From Desulfobacteraceae bacterium (GTDB lineage: Bacteria > Desulfobacterota > Desulfobacteria > Desulfobacterales > Desulfobacteraceae): 13,916 nt of DNA. Below, one piece after another: positions 1 to 7,695 of this stretch (position 1 is its first letter; the number at the start of each line of letters is the position of its first letter). Where the stretch lies: assembly GCA_003354055.1 (NCBI GenBank), contig PIVQ01000122.1:1-13916 (forward strand), written 5' to 3'. Below the pieces are notes generated by a model, which had not been told where the DNA came from, made no database searches, and saw nothing but the letters and a program-made list of their open reading frames with translations. The translations under genes and the position numbers were made by a program.

Positions 1-1905
1 GGCCTGACCATTGATAAGGTCCTCATTGAAAAAGAGTTTCTCCGGCGTAAGGATTTAAGCCGGCTCTTTGCCAAGATCGCCCTCATAGACACCCGGCTCC
101 TTGACCGGGATTTTGCCGAAATTCTTATTCACAGGGAGATTGCCTCAAAAAAAGATACGGACCGGGCATTTCGAAAGCAGCTCAACAACTTTGAAGACAG
201 CGGGGTCGCAATGCTGGTGGGGGATATCCTGGTGGAATCAGAGGTCATTGCCGCGGAGCTACGGGATGAAATCATCTCAGAACAGGACCGGTCAGGTAAA
301 AATAAAAGACAAGCCTCCACCAATGCATTTTCCGCAGAATTCGGGGCCATTGTGGACCTTCAGGTATCCGAAGACCGTGTCCAGGCCTGGATCAGGGTTC
401 CAAAGACGGTTCACGGAACAACCGATGTGACCCCAATAAAAGCACTAATCAAAAAACGAGGCATTACCAACGGTGTGGTCAAAGACGCCAAGCTCAAAGA
501 ATTTATAAAAAACTGCAAAGATCCCCATGAAAAGTTTGTGGCGGCCCAGGGAATACCTGCCAGCGTGGGTAAACCTGCACGAATCGAATATCACTTCAAC
601 ACCGAGCATGAAGGGGCGGGTGTGGTCAGGGAAGACGGCTCCATTGACTTCACGGCCAGGGGTGATTCTCCTTTTGTAAAGAAGGGAGGGGTTCTCGCGG
701 AAAAGCATCCCATGGCCCATCCCAAACCGGGCATGGATATTTTCGGAGAGACCCTTCTGGTGGGAGAGGTGGAAGATATGCCCCTGCAGGGCGGAGAAGG
801 GGTAAAGTTCTCCGATGATGAACTGCAGCTTTTAGCCACAATGTCGGGCCAGCCCAGCCTGGATTCCAAGGGCGTGGTATCGGTGCTGGAACAGTTCACC
901 GTCAAAGGGGATGTGGATTTCAAAACCGGGAATATCAACTTCAGCGGAAACGTGCTGGTCACGGGAACGGTCAAGGAGGGATTTACCGTGGAATGTGACG
1001 ATCTGACCGCCGACGAGGTCAACGGGGCCACCATATTGATCCGCGGAGATCTGAAAGTATCCAACGGTATTGTCAACTCCCATGTGGAAACCCAGGGCAG
1101 TATCCAGGCCAAATTCATTAACAATGTAGAACTCTTTGCCAACGGCAATATGATGGTCACACGGGAAATCATGGGGTCCAGGATTCTCATCTCCGGTGCC
1201 ATGAATAATGAAACCGGCAGGATCACCGATTCATTGATTGCTGCCCGCCTCGGGTTCTCCGTTAAGCAGATCGGGACTGAAAAGGCGGAAATCTCGACCA
1301 TCAAAACAGGTGCCGACGACCATATTCGATGGGTTTCCCAACGATTTGACGGCAAAATTTCAAAGATTCAGCAGACCCTGGACCTTGTCATCACCGAAAA
1401 ACGTGAGCTGGATGACGACCATAATGCCCTGCATGTTGATGTGGCCAACCAGACCTTTGCCCAGGAAAAGCTGAACAAGAAAATGGAATTCATTGAAAAA
1501 ATGATGGGCAAGGCAGGCAGCAAGGAAGAACGGATGAAACTTGCCCAGGATCTCAAAGAAATCGAAGTCAGCATTGACCAGGCTGACGAACGGATACGCT
1601 CTATTTTTCAGGACCAGGATGAGGTGATGCAGAAGATCAACGAATCTGATGGGAAAATCCAGGACGGTAACGACCGGATCCAGGCCATTGAAAAAGAGAA
1701 GAGTGTCATTGTCACACGCCTGGAACGGGAAGATCCGATTCCTCTGCTCACCGCCACTAAAAAGGTGTACCGCGGTACAAAAATCATGGGCACGGCAGCC
1801 TCTTTTATTCTTCAAAACGAAATGGGTGCAACCAAGTTCACCGAAATAGATACGGGAAATTCAGAGGCACCTAAACAGATCACTCACCAGACCATTAACA
1901 TTTAA
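1..1905 (+). CDS. FapA-family (DUF342) protein, 5' end cut by window
   Basis: The reading frame is open from base 1 to the TAA at 1903-1905 (634 codons visible). The ATG at 211 is therefore probably internal, and the true start lies upstream of the window. Codons 1 to about 100 look helical and contain about three imperfect repeats of roughly 30 residues with a hydrophobic-Leu-Ile core (IDKVLIEKEF, FAEILIHREI, VGDILVESEV). From about residue 200 the FapA core begins (REDGSIDF, then DSPFVKKGG). A glycine- and valine-rich stretch at about 300-420 (GNVLVTGTVKEGF, GSIQAKFI) looks like the parallel beta-helix of this family. Residues about 450-575 are charged and heptad-like, a probable coiled coil, followed by a short conserved C-terminal tail. 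In Vibrio, FapA takes part in flagellar assembly and binds EIIA-Glc. Whether that holds here is unknown. The gene downstream is a paralogue. Family assignment is firm, function is not. Confidence 0.85.
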   Translation, partial: GLTIDKVLIEKEFLRRKDLSRLFAKIALIDTRLLDRDFAEILIHREIASKKDTDRAFRKQLNNFEDSGVAMLVGDILVESEVIAAELRDEIISEQDRSGKNKRQASTNAFSAEFGAIVDLQVSEDRVQAWIRVPKTVHGTTDVTPIKALIKKRGITNGVVKDAKLKEFIKNCKDPHEKFVAAQGIPASVGKPARIEYHFNTEHEGAGVVREDGSIDFTARGDSPFVKKGGVLAEKHPMAHPKPGMDIFGETLLVGEVEDMPLQGGEGVKFSDDELQLLATMSGQPSLDSKGVVSVLEQFTVKGDVDFKTGNINFSGNVLVTGTVKEGFTVECDDLTADEVNGATILIRGDLKVSNGIVNSHVETQGSIQAKFINNVELFANGNMMVTREIMGSRILISGAMNNETGRITDSLIAARLGFSVKQIGTEKAEISTIKTGADDHIRWVSQRFDGKISKIQQTLDLVITEKRELDDDHNALHVDVANQTFAQEKLNKKMEFIEKMMGKAGSKEERMKLAQDLKEIEVSIDQADERIRSIFQDQDEVMQKINESDGKIQDGNDRIQAIEKEKSVIVTRLEREDPIPLLTATKKVYRGTKIMGTAASFILQNEMGATKFTEIDTGNSEAPKQITHQTINI

Positions 1906-1920
1906 GGAGACTGCGCCATT
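1906..1920 (+). promoter_or_regulatory. Shine-Dalgarno and probable AUU start codon of the second FapA gene
   Basis: GGAG at 1906-1909 directly follows the stop codon of the upstream gene. It sits 8 nt before an in-frame ATT at 1918-1920. The first in-frame ATG is at 1936, which is 26 nt from the GGAG with no purine-rich site nearer to it. Starting at the ATT gives the N terminus (M)TRQKIMVID, which keeps the first beta strand of the receiver fold whole. The ATG would cut into that strand. No ATG, GTG or TTG lies in frame between the stop codon at 1903 and 1936. AUU starts are rare but known, for example in infC. Confidence 0.55.
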
Positions 1921-4374
1921 ACCCGTCAAAAAATAATGGTTATCGATACCAGAGAGGATCTGCGTGACAGGATAAAAGCGCTTCTGTCCGGCCACGGATA
2001 CGATGTTGTGGGTTTTGACAGGCCCACCCCTGGTCTTGCGGCTCTGGGGGATGCAACGTCTGATCCCTTTATTCTTATTATTGCCGGGTTTGCCATGGCG
2101 GAAATGATGGGGGATATACTCCTGACAAAGGCCCGGGAAATTTCCCCGGACACCCGACGTATACTGATTTCAGATGCCGCCTATATCGATACCATGGTAT
2201 CAGCCATCAACACGGCGCGGATTCACTCCTGCCTGACCCAGCCTTTTGAGGACGCGGACCTGCTCAATCAGGTTGACCAGTGCAGCCGAGGGTTCAAGGC
2301 AGCCCTGAAAATGAAGGCACTGCAACTGACGATCAAGCGGCAGAACCGGCAGTTATTCAAGATAGCCGGCAATTTCAAAAAAAAGGAAGCCGCGGACCTT
2401 GCCCAAATGAACGCCCGGAAAAAAGAATTAAGGATTCTCGAGTCAAAGCTCAAAGCCGGTCAGGGAGCGGGAACGGCCGACAGTATACCGGGGCTTAACG
2501 AAATCATAGACGCCAAGGATATTGATTATACGGCCCAGGGATTCGGCGTTGATTTCCGAAACGTAAAATCCCAGGTCAAAGAAATCTTTGAGACCGCCCT
2601 GTTCAGCCAGGGGCTTTCTCCCTTAAGCTTAAGCTACCAGGATGTGGTATTCCGCGCAGGTCAGGAACGCCAGAATCCAGAGCTTGTGCGAAAGATGCTC
2701 CCGCCAATTCGTATGCTACTTGATCAGAGCCATGAGGCCGGTATGAATCTATTCGGCATAGACTTCAAGCGGTATCTGGATGCCCATTTTAAGTTGAGTT
2801 TTTCCGAGAACAGGGCCAAGGCCTATCTCCGGCTCACCGTTAAAAACCAAAAAATCATGGACTTAACCTGCATACGATATTACCTGTCCTGGTATAAAGT
2901 CACCTATGGCGTCACCTCGGATACAAAGATCGAGTCATGGCTGGAAGGTGCCTTAAAAACTGAGAGTATAGATAAATTAACTCCACTTGTCATTGCCCAC
3001 GGCCTTGATCCGGTCTACCCTGTGGACGGTGAAATAAAATATCACTTTCCCACGGATTTTCTCCATGCAGGCAAGGTCGGTGAAGACGGAAGCATCAACT
3101 TCAGAGACCGGGGCGAGATTCCCTTTGTCAAGGCCAACACCTTTCTGGCGGCTCAACTCACGGCAAAACCGGGTAAACCCGGGGTCGATGTGACAGGGAA
3201 AGAGATTGCCGTCCGGGAGCCTTTCGACCGGACATTTGAGGCAGGCCCCGGTACCGCCCTGTCCGAAGACGGAAAGAAAATTTATGCTGCGGTTGGCGGC
3301 CAGCCCCATCTGGATGCCACGGGCAAGGTCAGTGTCTGTCCTGAGTTAAAAATTGACGGAGACCTGGGCTTTGAAACCGGAGATGTGATCTTTGACGGCA
3401 ATGTGGTAGTCAACGGCACGGTAAAAGAGGGATTCAAGGTCAAGGGCGCCTCTCTCACCGCCAAAGAGATCAAAGGGGCGCAAATTGACCTGACAGGAGA
3501 TCTCAACGTATCTTTCGGCATCGTGGATACGGAACTTGTAAATGTAAAAGGCTCTGTTCAGGCCAAGTTTATCCACAACTCCAAGATCAACGCCTTCGGA
3601 GACCTTATTATCCAGCGGGAAATCGTTGATTCCACCATCCGGCTGTCCGGTGCCTGTGTCAATACCTCCGGAAATATCATCAATTCGGAAATATCTGCCA
3701 ATATGGGAATTGATGCGGGCGACATCGGTACGGATACGGCTATGCCCTCAAAGCTCACCGTGGGAAAAGATGAGCATACGTTGCAACTTGTAGCGGCACT
3801 CGATGCAAAAATACGTGTCAACCTGGAGGCTGCCGGTCTCCTGAACAAAGATATTCTGGATCTTGAAAAAGAGGATCAGGATCTCCACGGCGCCATTGCC
3901 CATCATGCAACGGTTCAGGACAGAGCCCAGCTGGGATTAAAAAACATCAAAGAAAAAATGGCAGGTCTTAAAGCCTCGGGCAACATGTCAGCCTTTCAAA
4001 AGGTAAACAAAGCCGTTACACAGATTGAAACAGATGCCAAGGATGCAGAAGAGTCCATTAACAAGGGATTCGAGCGCCAGGATGGTATTGCCCGGGAAAT
4101 ATCCCAGAACAATAAACGGATCGCCCAGTTCGAGGACCTGAATACCGGGCTGGAAGATGATAAGAAGCGTCTGCTGGAATATACAGAAACCAAGCACCCC
4201 AAGGCCCAGGTTAAAGTGGCGAGAAAAATCCGCTCCGGCACCCAGGTTTTAGGGCCGAACACCACACTGACCCTGTATAACAACGATGCACATTGCAGGA
4301 TTGTTGAAATGGCCGTCAAAGGGGAGGATATCGGCGGCCTCCTTTTCCATGAGATGAAAATTACCCCTTACTGA
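1918..4374 (+). CDS. FapA-family (DUF342) protein with N-terminal degenerate receiver domain
   Basis: This protein has 818 aa if translated from the ATT at 1918, or 812 aa from the conservative ATG at 1936. Residues about 1-125 have a response-regulator receiver pattern, but the phosphoacceptor position is alanine (IIAGFAM, about residue 56), the second N-terminal acid is Thr (VIDTRED) and the conserved Lys is Gln (LTQPF). It is therefore a pseudo-receiver, unlikely to be phosphorylated. A basic helical linker follows (about 125-170). The FapA core runs from about 215 with the hallmark GSINF and EIPFVK at about 390, a beta-helix-like repeat region at about 470-600 (GNVVVNGTVKEGF, GSVQAKFI), a coiled coil at about 620-755 and a conserved tail. 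The core is clearly paralogous to the gene upstream, while the N termini are unrelated, so a duplication followed by N-terminal domain exchange is likely. Only 12 nt separate the two genes, suggesting co-transcription. Its role is not known; a flagellar or polar assembly function is the family precedent. Confidence 0.88.
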   Translation: MTRQKIMVIDTREDLRDRIKALLSGHGYDVVGFDRPTPGLAALGDATSDPFILIIAGFAMAEMMGDILLTKAREISPDTRRILISDAAYIDTMVSAINTARIHSCLTQPFEDADLLNQVDQCSRGFKAALKMKALQLTIKRQNRQLFKIAGNFKKKEAADLAQMNARKKELRILESKLKAGQGAGTADSIPGLNEIIDAKDIDYTAQGFGVDFRNVKSQVKEIFETALFSQGLSPLSLSYQDVVFRAGQERQNPELVRKMLPPIRMLLDQSHEAGMNLFGIDFKRYLDAHFKLSFSENRAKAYLRLTVKNQKIMDLTCIRYYLSWYKVTYGVTSDTKIESWLEGALKTESIDKLTPLVIAHGLDPVYPVDGEIKYHFPTDFLHAGKVGEDGSINFRDRGEIPFVKANTFLAAQLTAKPGKPGVDVTGKEIAVREPFDRTFEAGPGTALSEDGKKIYAAVGGQPHLDATGKVSVCPELKIDGDLGFETGDVIFDGNVVVNGTVKEGFKVKGASLTAKEIKGAQIDLTGDLNVSFGIVDTELVNVKGSVQAKFIHNSKINAFGDLIIQREIVDSTIRLSGACVNTSGNIINSEISANMGIDAGDIGTDTAMPSKLTVGKDEHTLQLVAALDAKIRVNLEAAGLLNKDILDLEKEDQDLHGAIAHHATVQDRAQLGLKNIKEKMAGLKASGNMSAFQKVNKAVTQIETDAKDAEESINKGFERQDGIAREISQNNKRIAQFEDLNTGLEDDKKRLLEYTETKHPKAQVKVARKIRSGTQVLGPNTTLTLYNNDAHCRIVEMAVKGEDIGGLLFHEMKITPY

Positions 4375-4412
4375 TATCAGACTATATAGATGTGTAACCC
4401 TCTAATCCAATC

Positions 4413-4442
4413 TTGACAAGATACACTCTTTTATCTTAGAAT
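4413..4442 (+). promoter_or_regulatory. Predicted sigma70-type promoter of the chemosensory operon
   Basis: A perfect -35 hexamer TTGACA (4413-4418) is followed after 18 bp by TAGAAT (4437-4442), five of six matches to the -10 consensus. It lies in the 163-base AT-rich gap between the second FapA gene and cheW, giving a leader of about 90 nt. The rest of the gap shows two short palindromes (CTGATATCAG at 4371-4380, CTATATAG at 4382-4389) and an A/T tract near 4470-4493. No clear intrinsic terminator for the FapA genes is visible. Confidence 0.6.
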
Positions 4443-4537
4443 ATCAGCTATCTAAATATTTACTGCACCCTGATTTTTAAATTTTAAAAAAACGTCTATC
4501 CCGTTGAATTCGTAATATAAACAATTGGGAGTTACAC

Positions 4538-5065
4538 ATGGTATCCGGTTCCCAAAGAGATAACGATGAAAGCTTGTCGATGGACATCGACACCCCTGCG
4601 GCCAATGACAGAATCGTAGATGTGAATGATGCCAGGATCACAGCGGTCATATTCACCCTTGATGATAGTTATTATGCGTTTAACGGGGAGGATATTTCTG
4701 AAATCCTACCGTTTACAAAGATAAATTTTGTGCCCGGTTGCCCCGACTTTATTCTGGGGTTGGTGAATATCCGGGGGGATATCGAATCAGTGCTCAGCCT
4801 CCATGCACTTCTGGGAATCGTAAAGCCTGATATCTCTAAAAAAAGCCGTATTGTTATCGCAGGCAAAGGCCGTGGCAGGTCCGGTATTCTGGTTGATTCG
4901 GTCGAAGATGTCATTGATATCCGGGAAAGTTCATTCAATACAAGCCTCTACACCCATGAAAAAGAATTTGTCGTGGGCGAAACCTTTTACCAGGATAAAT
5001 ATGTCGCCATCATTGATGTGGAAAAATTATTTTCACAATTAAGGATCGGCTCCAAAATTACTTGA
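4538..5065 (+). CDS. cheW: CheW chemotaxis scaffold protein
   Basis: This 175-aa protein starts at the ATG at 4538, with GGGAG at 4527-4531 spaced 6 nt away. An N-terminal extension of about 30 acidic and polar residues precedes a single CheW domain (about 33-170). The domain contains the conserved core VNIRGDIES with Arg79-Gly80, the segment corresponding to the kinase/receptor contact loop, and a typical C-terminal half (GILVDSVEDVIDI, then VAIIDVEKLF). It is expected to couple the MCP encoded two genes downstream to the CheA-REC kinase in the cytoplasmic signalling array. It is the first gene after the predicted promoter. Assignment to the family is clear; pairing with this MCP and CheA is inferred from the operon. 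Confidence 0.93.
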   Translation: MVSGSQRDNDESLSMDIDTPAANDRIVDVNDARITAVIFTLDDSYYAFNGEDISEILPFTKINFVPGCPDFILGLVNIRGDIESVLSLHALLGIVKPDISKKSRIVIAGKGRGRSGILVDSVEDVIDIRESSFNTSLYTHEKEFVVGETFYQDKYVAIIDVEKLFSQLRIGSKIT

Positions 5066-5123
5066 TCTTTTGTTTTCAAAATACCCAGTCTTTTAAGGGG
5101 TTTTGGAAACAATTTAGATCAAG
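5061..5123 (+). terminator. Long inverted repeat between the two cheW genes, attenuator or terminator-like
   Basis: CTTGATCT (5061-5068) is perfectly complementary to AGATCAAG (5116-5123). Further in, TTGTTT (5070-5075) pairs with AAACAA (5107-5112), then T-G, C-G and AAAA/TTTT pairs follow (5078-5081 with 5101-5104), then CCC/GGG (5084-5086 with 5097-5099), around a 10-nt loop. The structure overlaps the cheW stop codon and is followed by TTATTTTGT (5124-5132), a T-rich tract. It resembles an imperfect intrinsic terminator. The downstream genes have no obvious promoter of their own here, so partial readthrough or an RNA-processing and stabilising role is plausible. Confidence 0.55.
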
Positions 5124-5166
5124 TTATTTTGTAACGATTCCTAACCGTTTAAACCCGGGCGCAAGA

Positions 5167-5580
5167 ATGAAAAATATTTTTAAGACAGAAGAGTACCTTA
5201 TTTTTACGATAGAAGAGATACGATTTGGTGTCAAAACAAGCCGGGTATCAAAAATGGTTCCCCTTGAACAGGTAAAATTAGAACAGCTAAACCCAGAAGA
5301 GATTGAGGTGTGCTGGTTTCATGAAAGAATTGTTTTTTCAAAAAAAGAGATCTTCTATCAAACCCCGATGGTGCTTTGGGTCAAAGACAGGCAAGAGCCA
5401 ATGGGAATTGTTGTTGATCAGCCAGGAGACATCCTAAAAATTAACAGGGACGATATTCGGCCCTTACCACAATTGATCCGGCAATATAGCGGAACTGCCA
5501 TGATTGAGTTCGTTGCCCTGAAGAACAATGTCATAATCCTGCTGATGAATATGGATCGCCTCATTACACATAAGGAGTAA
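5167..5580 (+). CDS. Degenerate CheW-like protein
   Basis: This is a 137-aa protein read from the ATG at 5167. The frame is open back to a TTG at 5062, but that TTG lies inside the inverted repeat and the stretch before 5167 contains no good start, so 5167 is preferred. The Shine-Dalgarno is weak (GGGC near 5157). The fold pattern is CheW-like: a first half FTIEEIRFGVKTSRVSKMVP, and a second half GIVVDQPGDIL (80-90), then RQYSGTAMIEFVALKNN and an LLMNMDRL ending. The usual IRG-type motif is missing; the equivalent stretch reads VCWFHERIVF (48-57). It may be the second adaptor of the system, comparable in role to the second CheW of Wsp, with altered receptor or kinase binding. Family assignment rests on the pattern and the context. 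Confidence 0.7.
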   Translation: MKNIFKTEEYLIFTIEEIRFGVKTSRVSKMVPLEQVKLEQLNPEEIEVCWFHERIVFSKKEIFYQTPMVLWVKDRQEPMGIVVDQPGDILKINRDDIRPLPQLIRQYSGTAMIEFVALKNNVIILLMNMDRLITHKE

Positions 5581-5632
5581 GACACTAATTAAATAACCCA
5601 AGGTGGATTAATTTTGGATCAAGGAGAGAAAA

Positions 5633-7684
5633 ATGCTTCGCTATTTTCGTAAAAGCCTTTCCAGACAGATCATTGCCCAGTTTTTACTGGCAGCTATCAT
5701 ACCGATAACAGCCATTGCAATTCTGGCATTTACATATGTTAAAAAAGAGCTGAAACAGGATGCATTCAACCAGTTGTCAGCCTTGGAAGAAATTAAAAAA
5801 CGCCAGCTCTCGGATTATTTAAAAGAACGTCTCACCGATGTCAGCATTCTATCTCAACTCGCCCAGGTCAGGGACGTTTTCAGGGAATTGAAAAATTATC
5901 ACACTGAAGTAGGAGTTGATCCCAATGGTCAGTTCAATGTCACGTCGGAACTATATAGGACCATTGTAGATAAGAACGATCCTTTTTTACAATTGTATAC
6001 CAAAAGCTATGGGTATCACGATATTTTTTTTATCTGCAAAAAATTTGGACATGTCATGTATACCGTGGCCCGGGAGAACGATCTTGGTACCAACCTGAAA
6101 ACCGGACCTCTCAAAAACTCAGGGCTTGCCAAGCTCTGGACAACGGTAGTTGCAACCAAACAAAGTACCATGACGGATTATAGTGATTACGCACCCAGCA
6201 ACGCTCCGGCCGCCTTTTTAGGCGCACCTGTTCTTGATTCCGAGGGAAAAACCATAGGAGTCATCGCTTTACAGGTCTCAACCAAACAAATTGATTATAT
6301 CATGCAGGCGAACGTCGGGATGGGAGAAACCGGAGAGACCTATATTGTGGGAGAAGATCTTCTCATGCGCTCTAACTCCAGGTTTGACTCCCAGACCACC
6401 ATCCTGAAAAAAAAGATCGATACCGTAGCAGCCCACAGGGCATTAAAACAGGATGACCTGACACAAAAAACGGAAATCATTAAAGATTATAGAGGGATAA
6501 GGGTATTGAGTTCCTATTCTCATCTGGGACTGGATGAAACCTTTGGGTTTGATTTTGACTGGGTTATTATTTCTGAAATTGATGAGTTAGAGGCATTTGC
6601 CCCCATCATCGGCATTGGATGGCGTATCCTTGTCACCGGCATCGCCCTGGTGCTGTTTGCCTGGGGTGCGGGATTTCTGAGTTCAAGAATTATCACCCGC
6701 CCCATAACTGCGGCTTCAAATGCCCTGGTTCGTATTGCCGACGGTGATCTCACGGTTGAAATTCAGGGAAACGGGGAAAACGAGATTGGCAAAATGATGG
6801 CAGCCATGTCGGCTATGGTCGTAAACTTAAGGGAGATGGTCAAGGTTGTGTCTGAGGCAGCACTAAAAACCAGCCAGTCAATCAGTGAAATATCCTCAGC
6901 AGTGGAAGAACAGTCTGCCGTAATCACTGAGCAGTCCTCTTCGGTAGCAGAAATCTCCTCCACGTTAGAAGAATTTTCTGTATCATCCTCACAGATTGCA
7001 GACCACAGCACAAGTGTGGCAGACATTACCGGCCAGACCCTGGAAAAGACCCGTGAAGGGGCGCTGGCTGTGGAGACAGTGAGGACACAGATGGGGGATA
7101 TTCATCAGGATAATGAAAACAATATTAATAGTATTCTGGACCTTGGCAAACGCTCGGAAGAGATCACCAAAATTATGGATATTATAAACAATATCGCAGA
7201 CCAAACCAAGCTGATCGCCTTTAATGCGGCGCTGGAAGCATCCAGCGCCGGGGAAGCAGGCAAACGGTTTGGCGTCGTGGCCAATGAGATCAGACGACTG
7301 GCCGATAATGTCATGGAATCCACCGGCGAGATCGAAAAGAAAATCCAGGAAATCCAGGCAGCAGTCAACAATCTTGTCATTTCCTCGGAAAACAGTACAA
7401 AAGGGATTGAAGGCAGCCTGGATTATGCGGTCCAGGCCACCCAATACATTGAAGCCATTGTTGAGGGCGTGGATGCCAATGCCAATGCAGCCAGACAGAT
7501 TTCCATTTCTGCACAGCAGCAGAAAACAGCCAGTGAACAGGTGGTCACAGCAGTAAGGGAAATCGCTGTTGGTGCCGGCCAGACCAGTATTTCCATGGAA
7601 CAGATCAGTGCTATCGGCAAGGAACTGGCTGAGAAATCCGACAGCCTTAAAAACCAGGTCATGAAATTTAAGCTGGAAGCATAG
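5633..7684 (+). CDS. Methyl-accepting chemotaxis protein with dCache-like sensor
   Basis: This is a 683-aa receptor starting at the ATG at 5633 behind AAGGAGAG. Membrane segment 1 is at about 14-36, a periplasmic region of about 285 residues follows with double-Cache features, and membrane segment 2 is at about 325-348. A HAMP domain (about 349-402, TRPI start, DGDLTVEI) follows. The cytoplasmic coiled-coil signalling domain carries the conserved hairpin tip at about 518-557 (IADQTKLIAFNAALEASSAG, then GKRFGVVANEIRRLA). No C-terminal NWETF-type CheR tether is present; the protein ends in KFKLEA. It should sense a small periplasmic ligand or envelope condition and control the CheA kinase via the CheW proteins. 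Glu/Gln-rich heptads on either side of the tip (EEQSAVITEQSS and others) are candidate methylation sites for the CheR and CheB encoded just downstream. The ligand cannot be read from sequence. Confidence 0.95.
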   Translation: MLRYFRKSLSRQIIAQFLLAAIIPITAIAILAFTYVKKELKQDAFNQLSALEEIKKRQLSDYLKERLTDVSILSQLAQVRDVFRELKNYHTEVGVDPNGQFNVTSELYRTIVDKNDPFLQLYTKSYGYHDIFFICKKFGHVMYTVARENDLGTNLKTGPLKNSGLAKLWTTVVATKQSTMTDYSDYAPSNAPAAFLGAPVLDSEGKTIGVIALQVSTKQIDYIMQANVGMGETGETYIVGEDLLMRSNSRFDSQTTILKKKIDTVAAHRALKQDDLTQKTEIIKDYRGIRVLSSYSHLGLDETFGFDFDWVIISEIDELEAFAPIIGIGWRILVTGIALVLFAWGAGFLSSRIITRPITAASNALVRIADGDLTVEIQGNGENEIGKMMAAMSAMVVNLREMVKVVSEAALKTSQSISEISSAVEEQSAVITEQSSSVAEISSTLEEFSVSSSQIADHSTSVADITGQTLEKTREGALAVETVRTQMGDIHQDNENNINSILDLGKRSEEITKIMDIINNIADQTKLIAFNAALEASSAGEAGKRFGVVANEIRRLADNVMESTGEIEKKIQEIQAAVNNLVISSENSTKGIEGSLDYAVQATQYIEAIVEGVDANANAARQISISAQQQKTASEQVVTAVREIAVGAGQTSISMEQISAIGKELAEKSDSLKNQVMKFKLEA

Positions 7685-7695
7685 AGGCGAGCCCA

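Noticed and set aside
591..1355. A 254-codon open frame on the - strand opposite the first FapA gene
   Set aside because: It lies fully inside a strongly supported gene, is rich in Ser, Pro and Thr as antisense shadows often are, and matches no recognisable family.
4371..4389. Short palindromes CTGATATCAG and CTATATAG just after the second FapA gene as a terminator or operator
   Set aside because: They are short, AT-rich and have no T-tract directly after them; chance occurrence is likely.
5062..5166. N-terminal extension of the second CheW-like gene from a TTG at 5062
   Set aside because: The TTG sits within the inverted repeat and overlaps the cheW stop codon; the encoded stretch has no CheW character and no Shine-Dalgarno precedes it.
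6024..6414. Eight-base homopolymers (T8 at 6024-6031, A8 at 6407-6414 in the MCP; also A8 at 2377-2384 and 11411-11418) as phase-variation tracts
   Set aside because: All are in frame in intact genes and of a length common by chance at this base composition; no evidence of switching can be seen in a single sequence.
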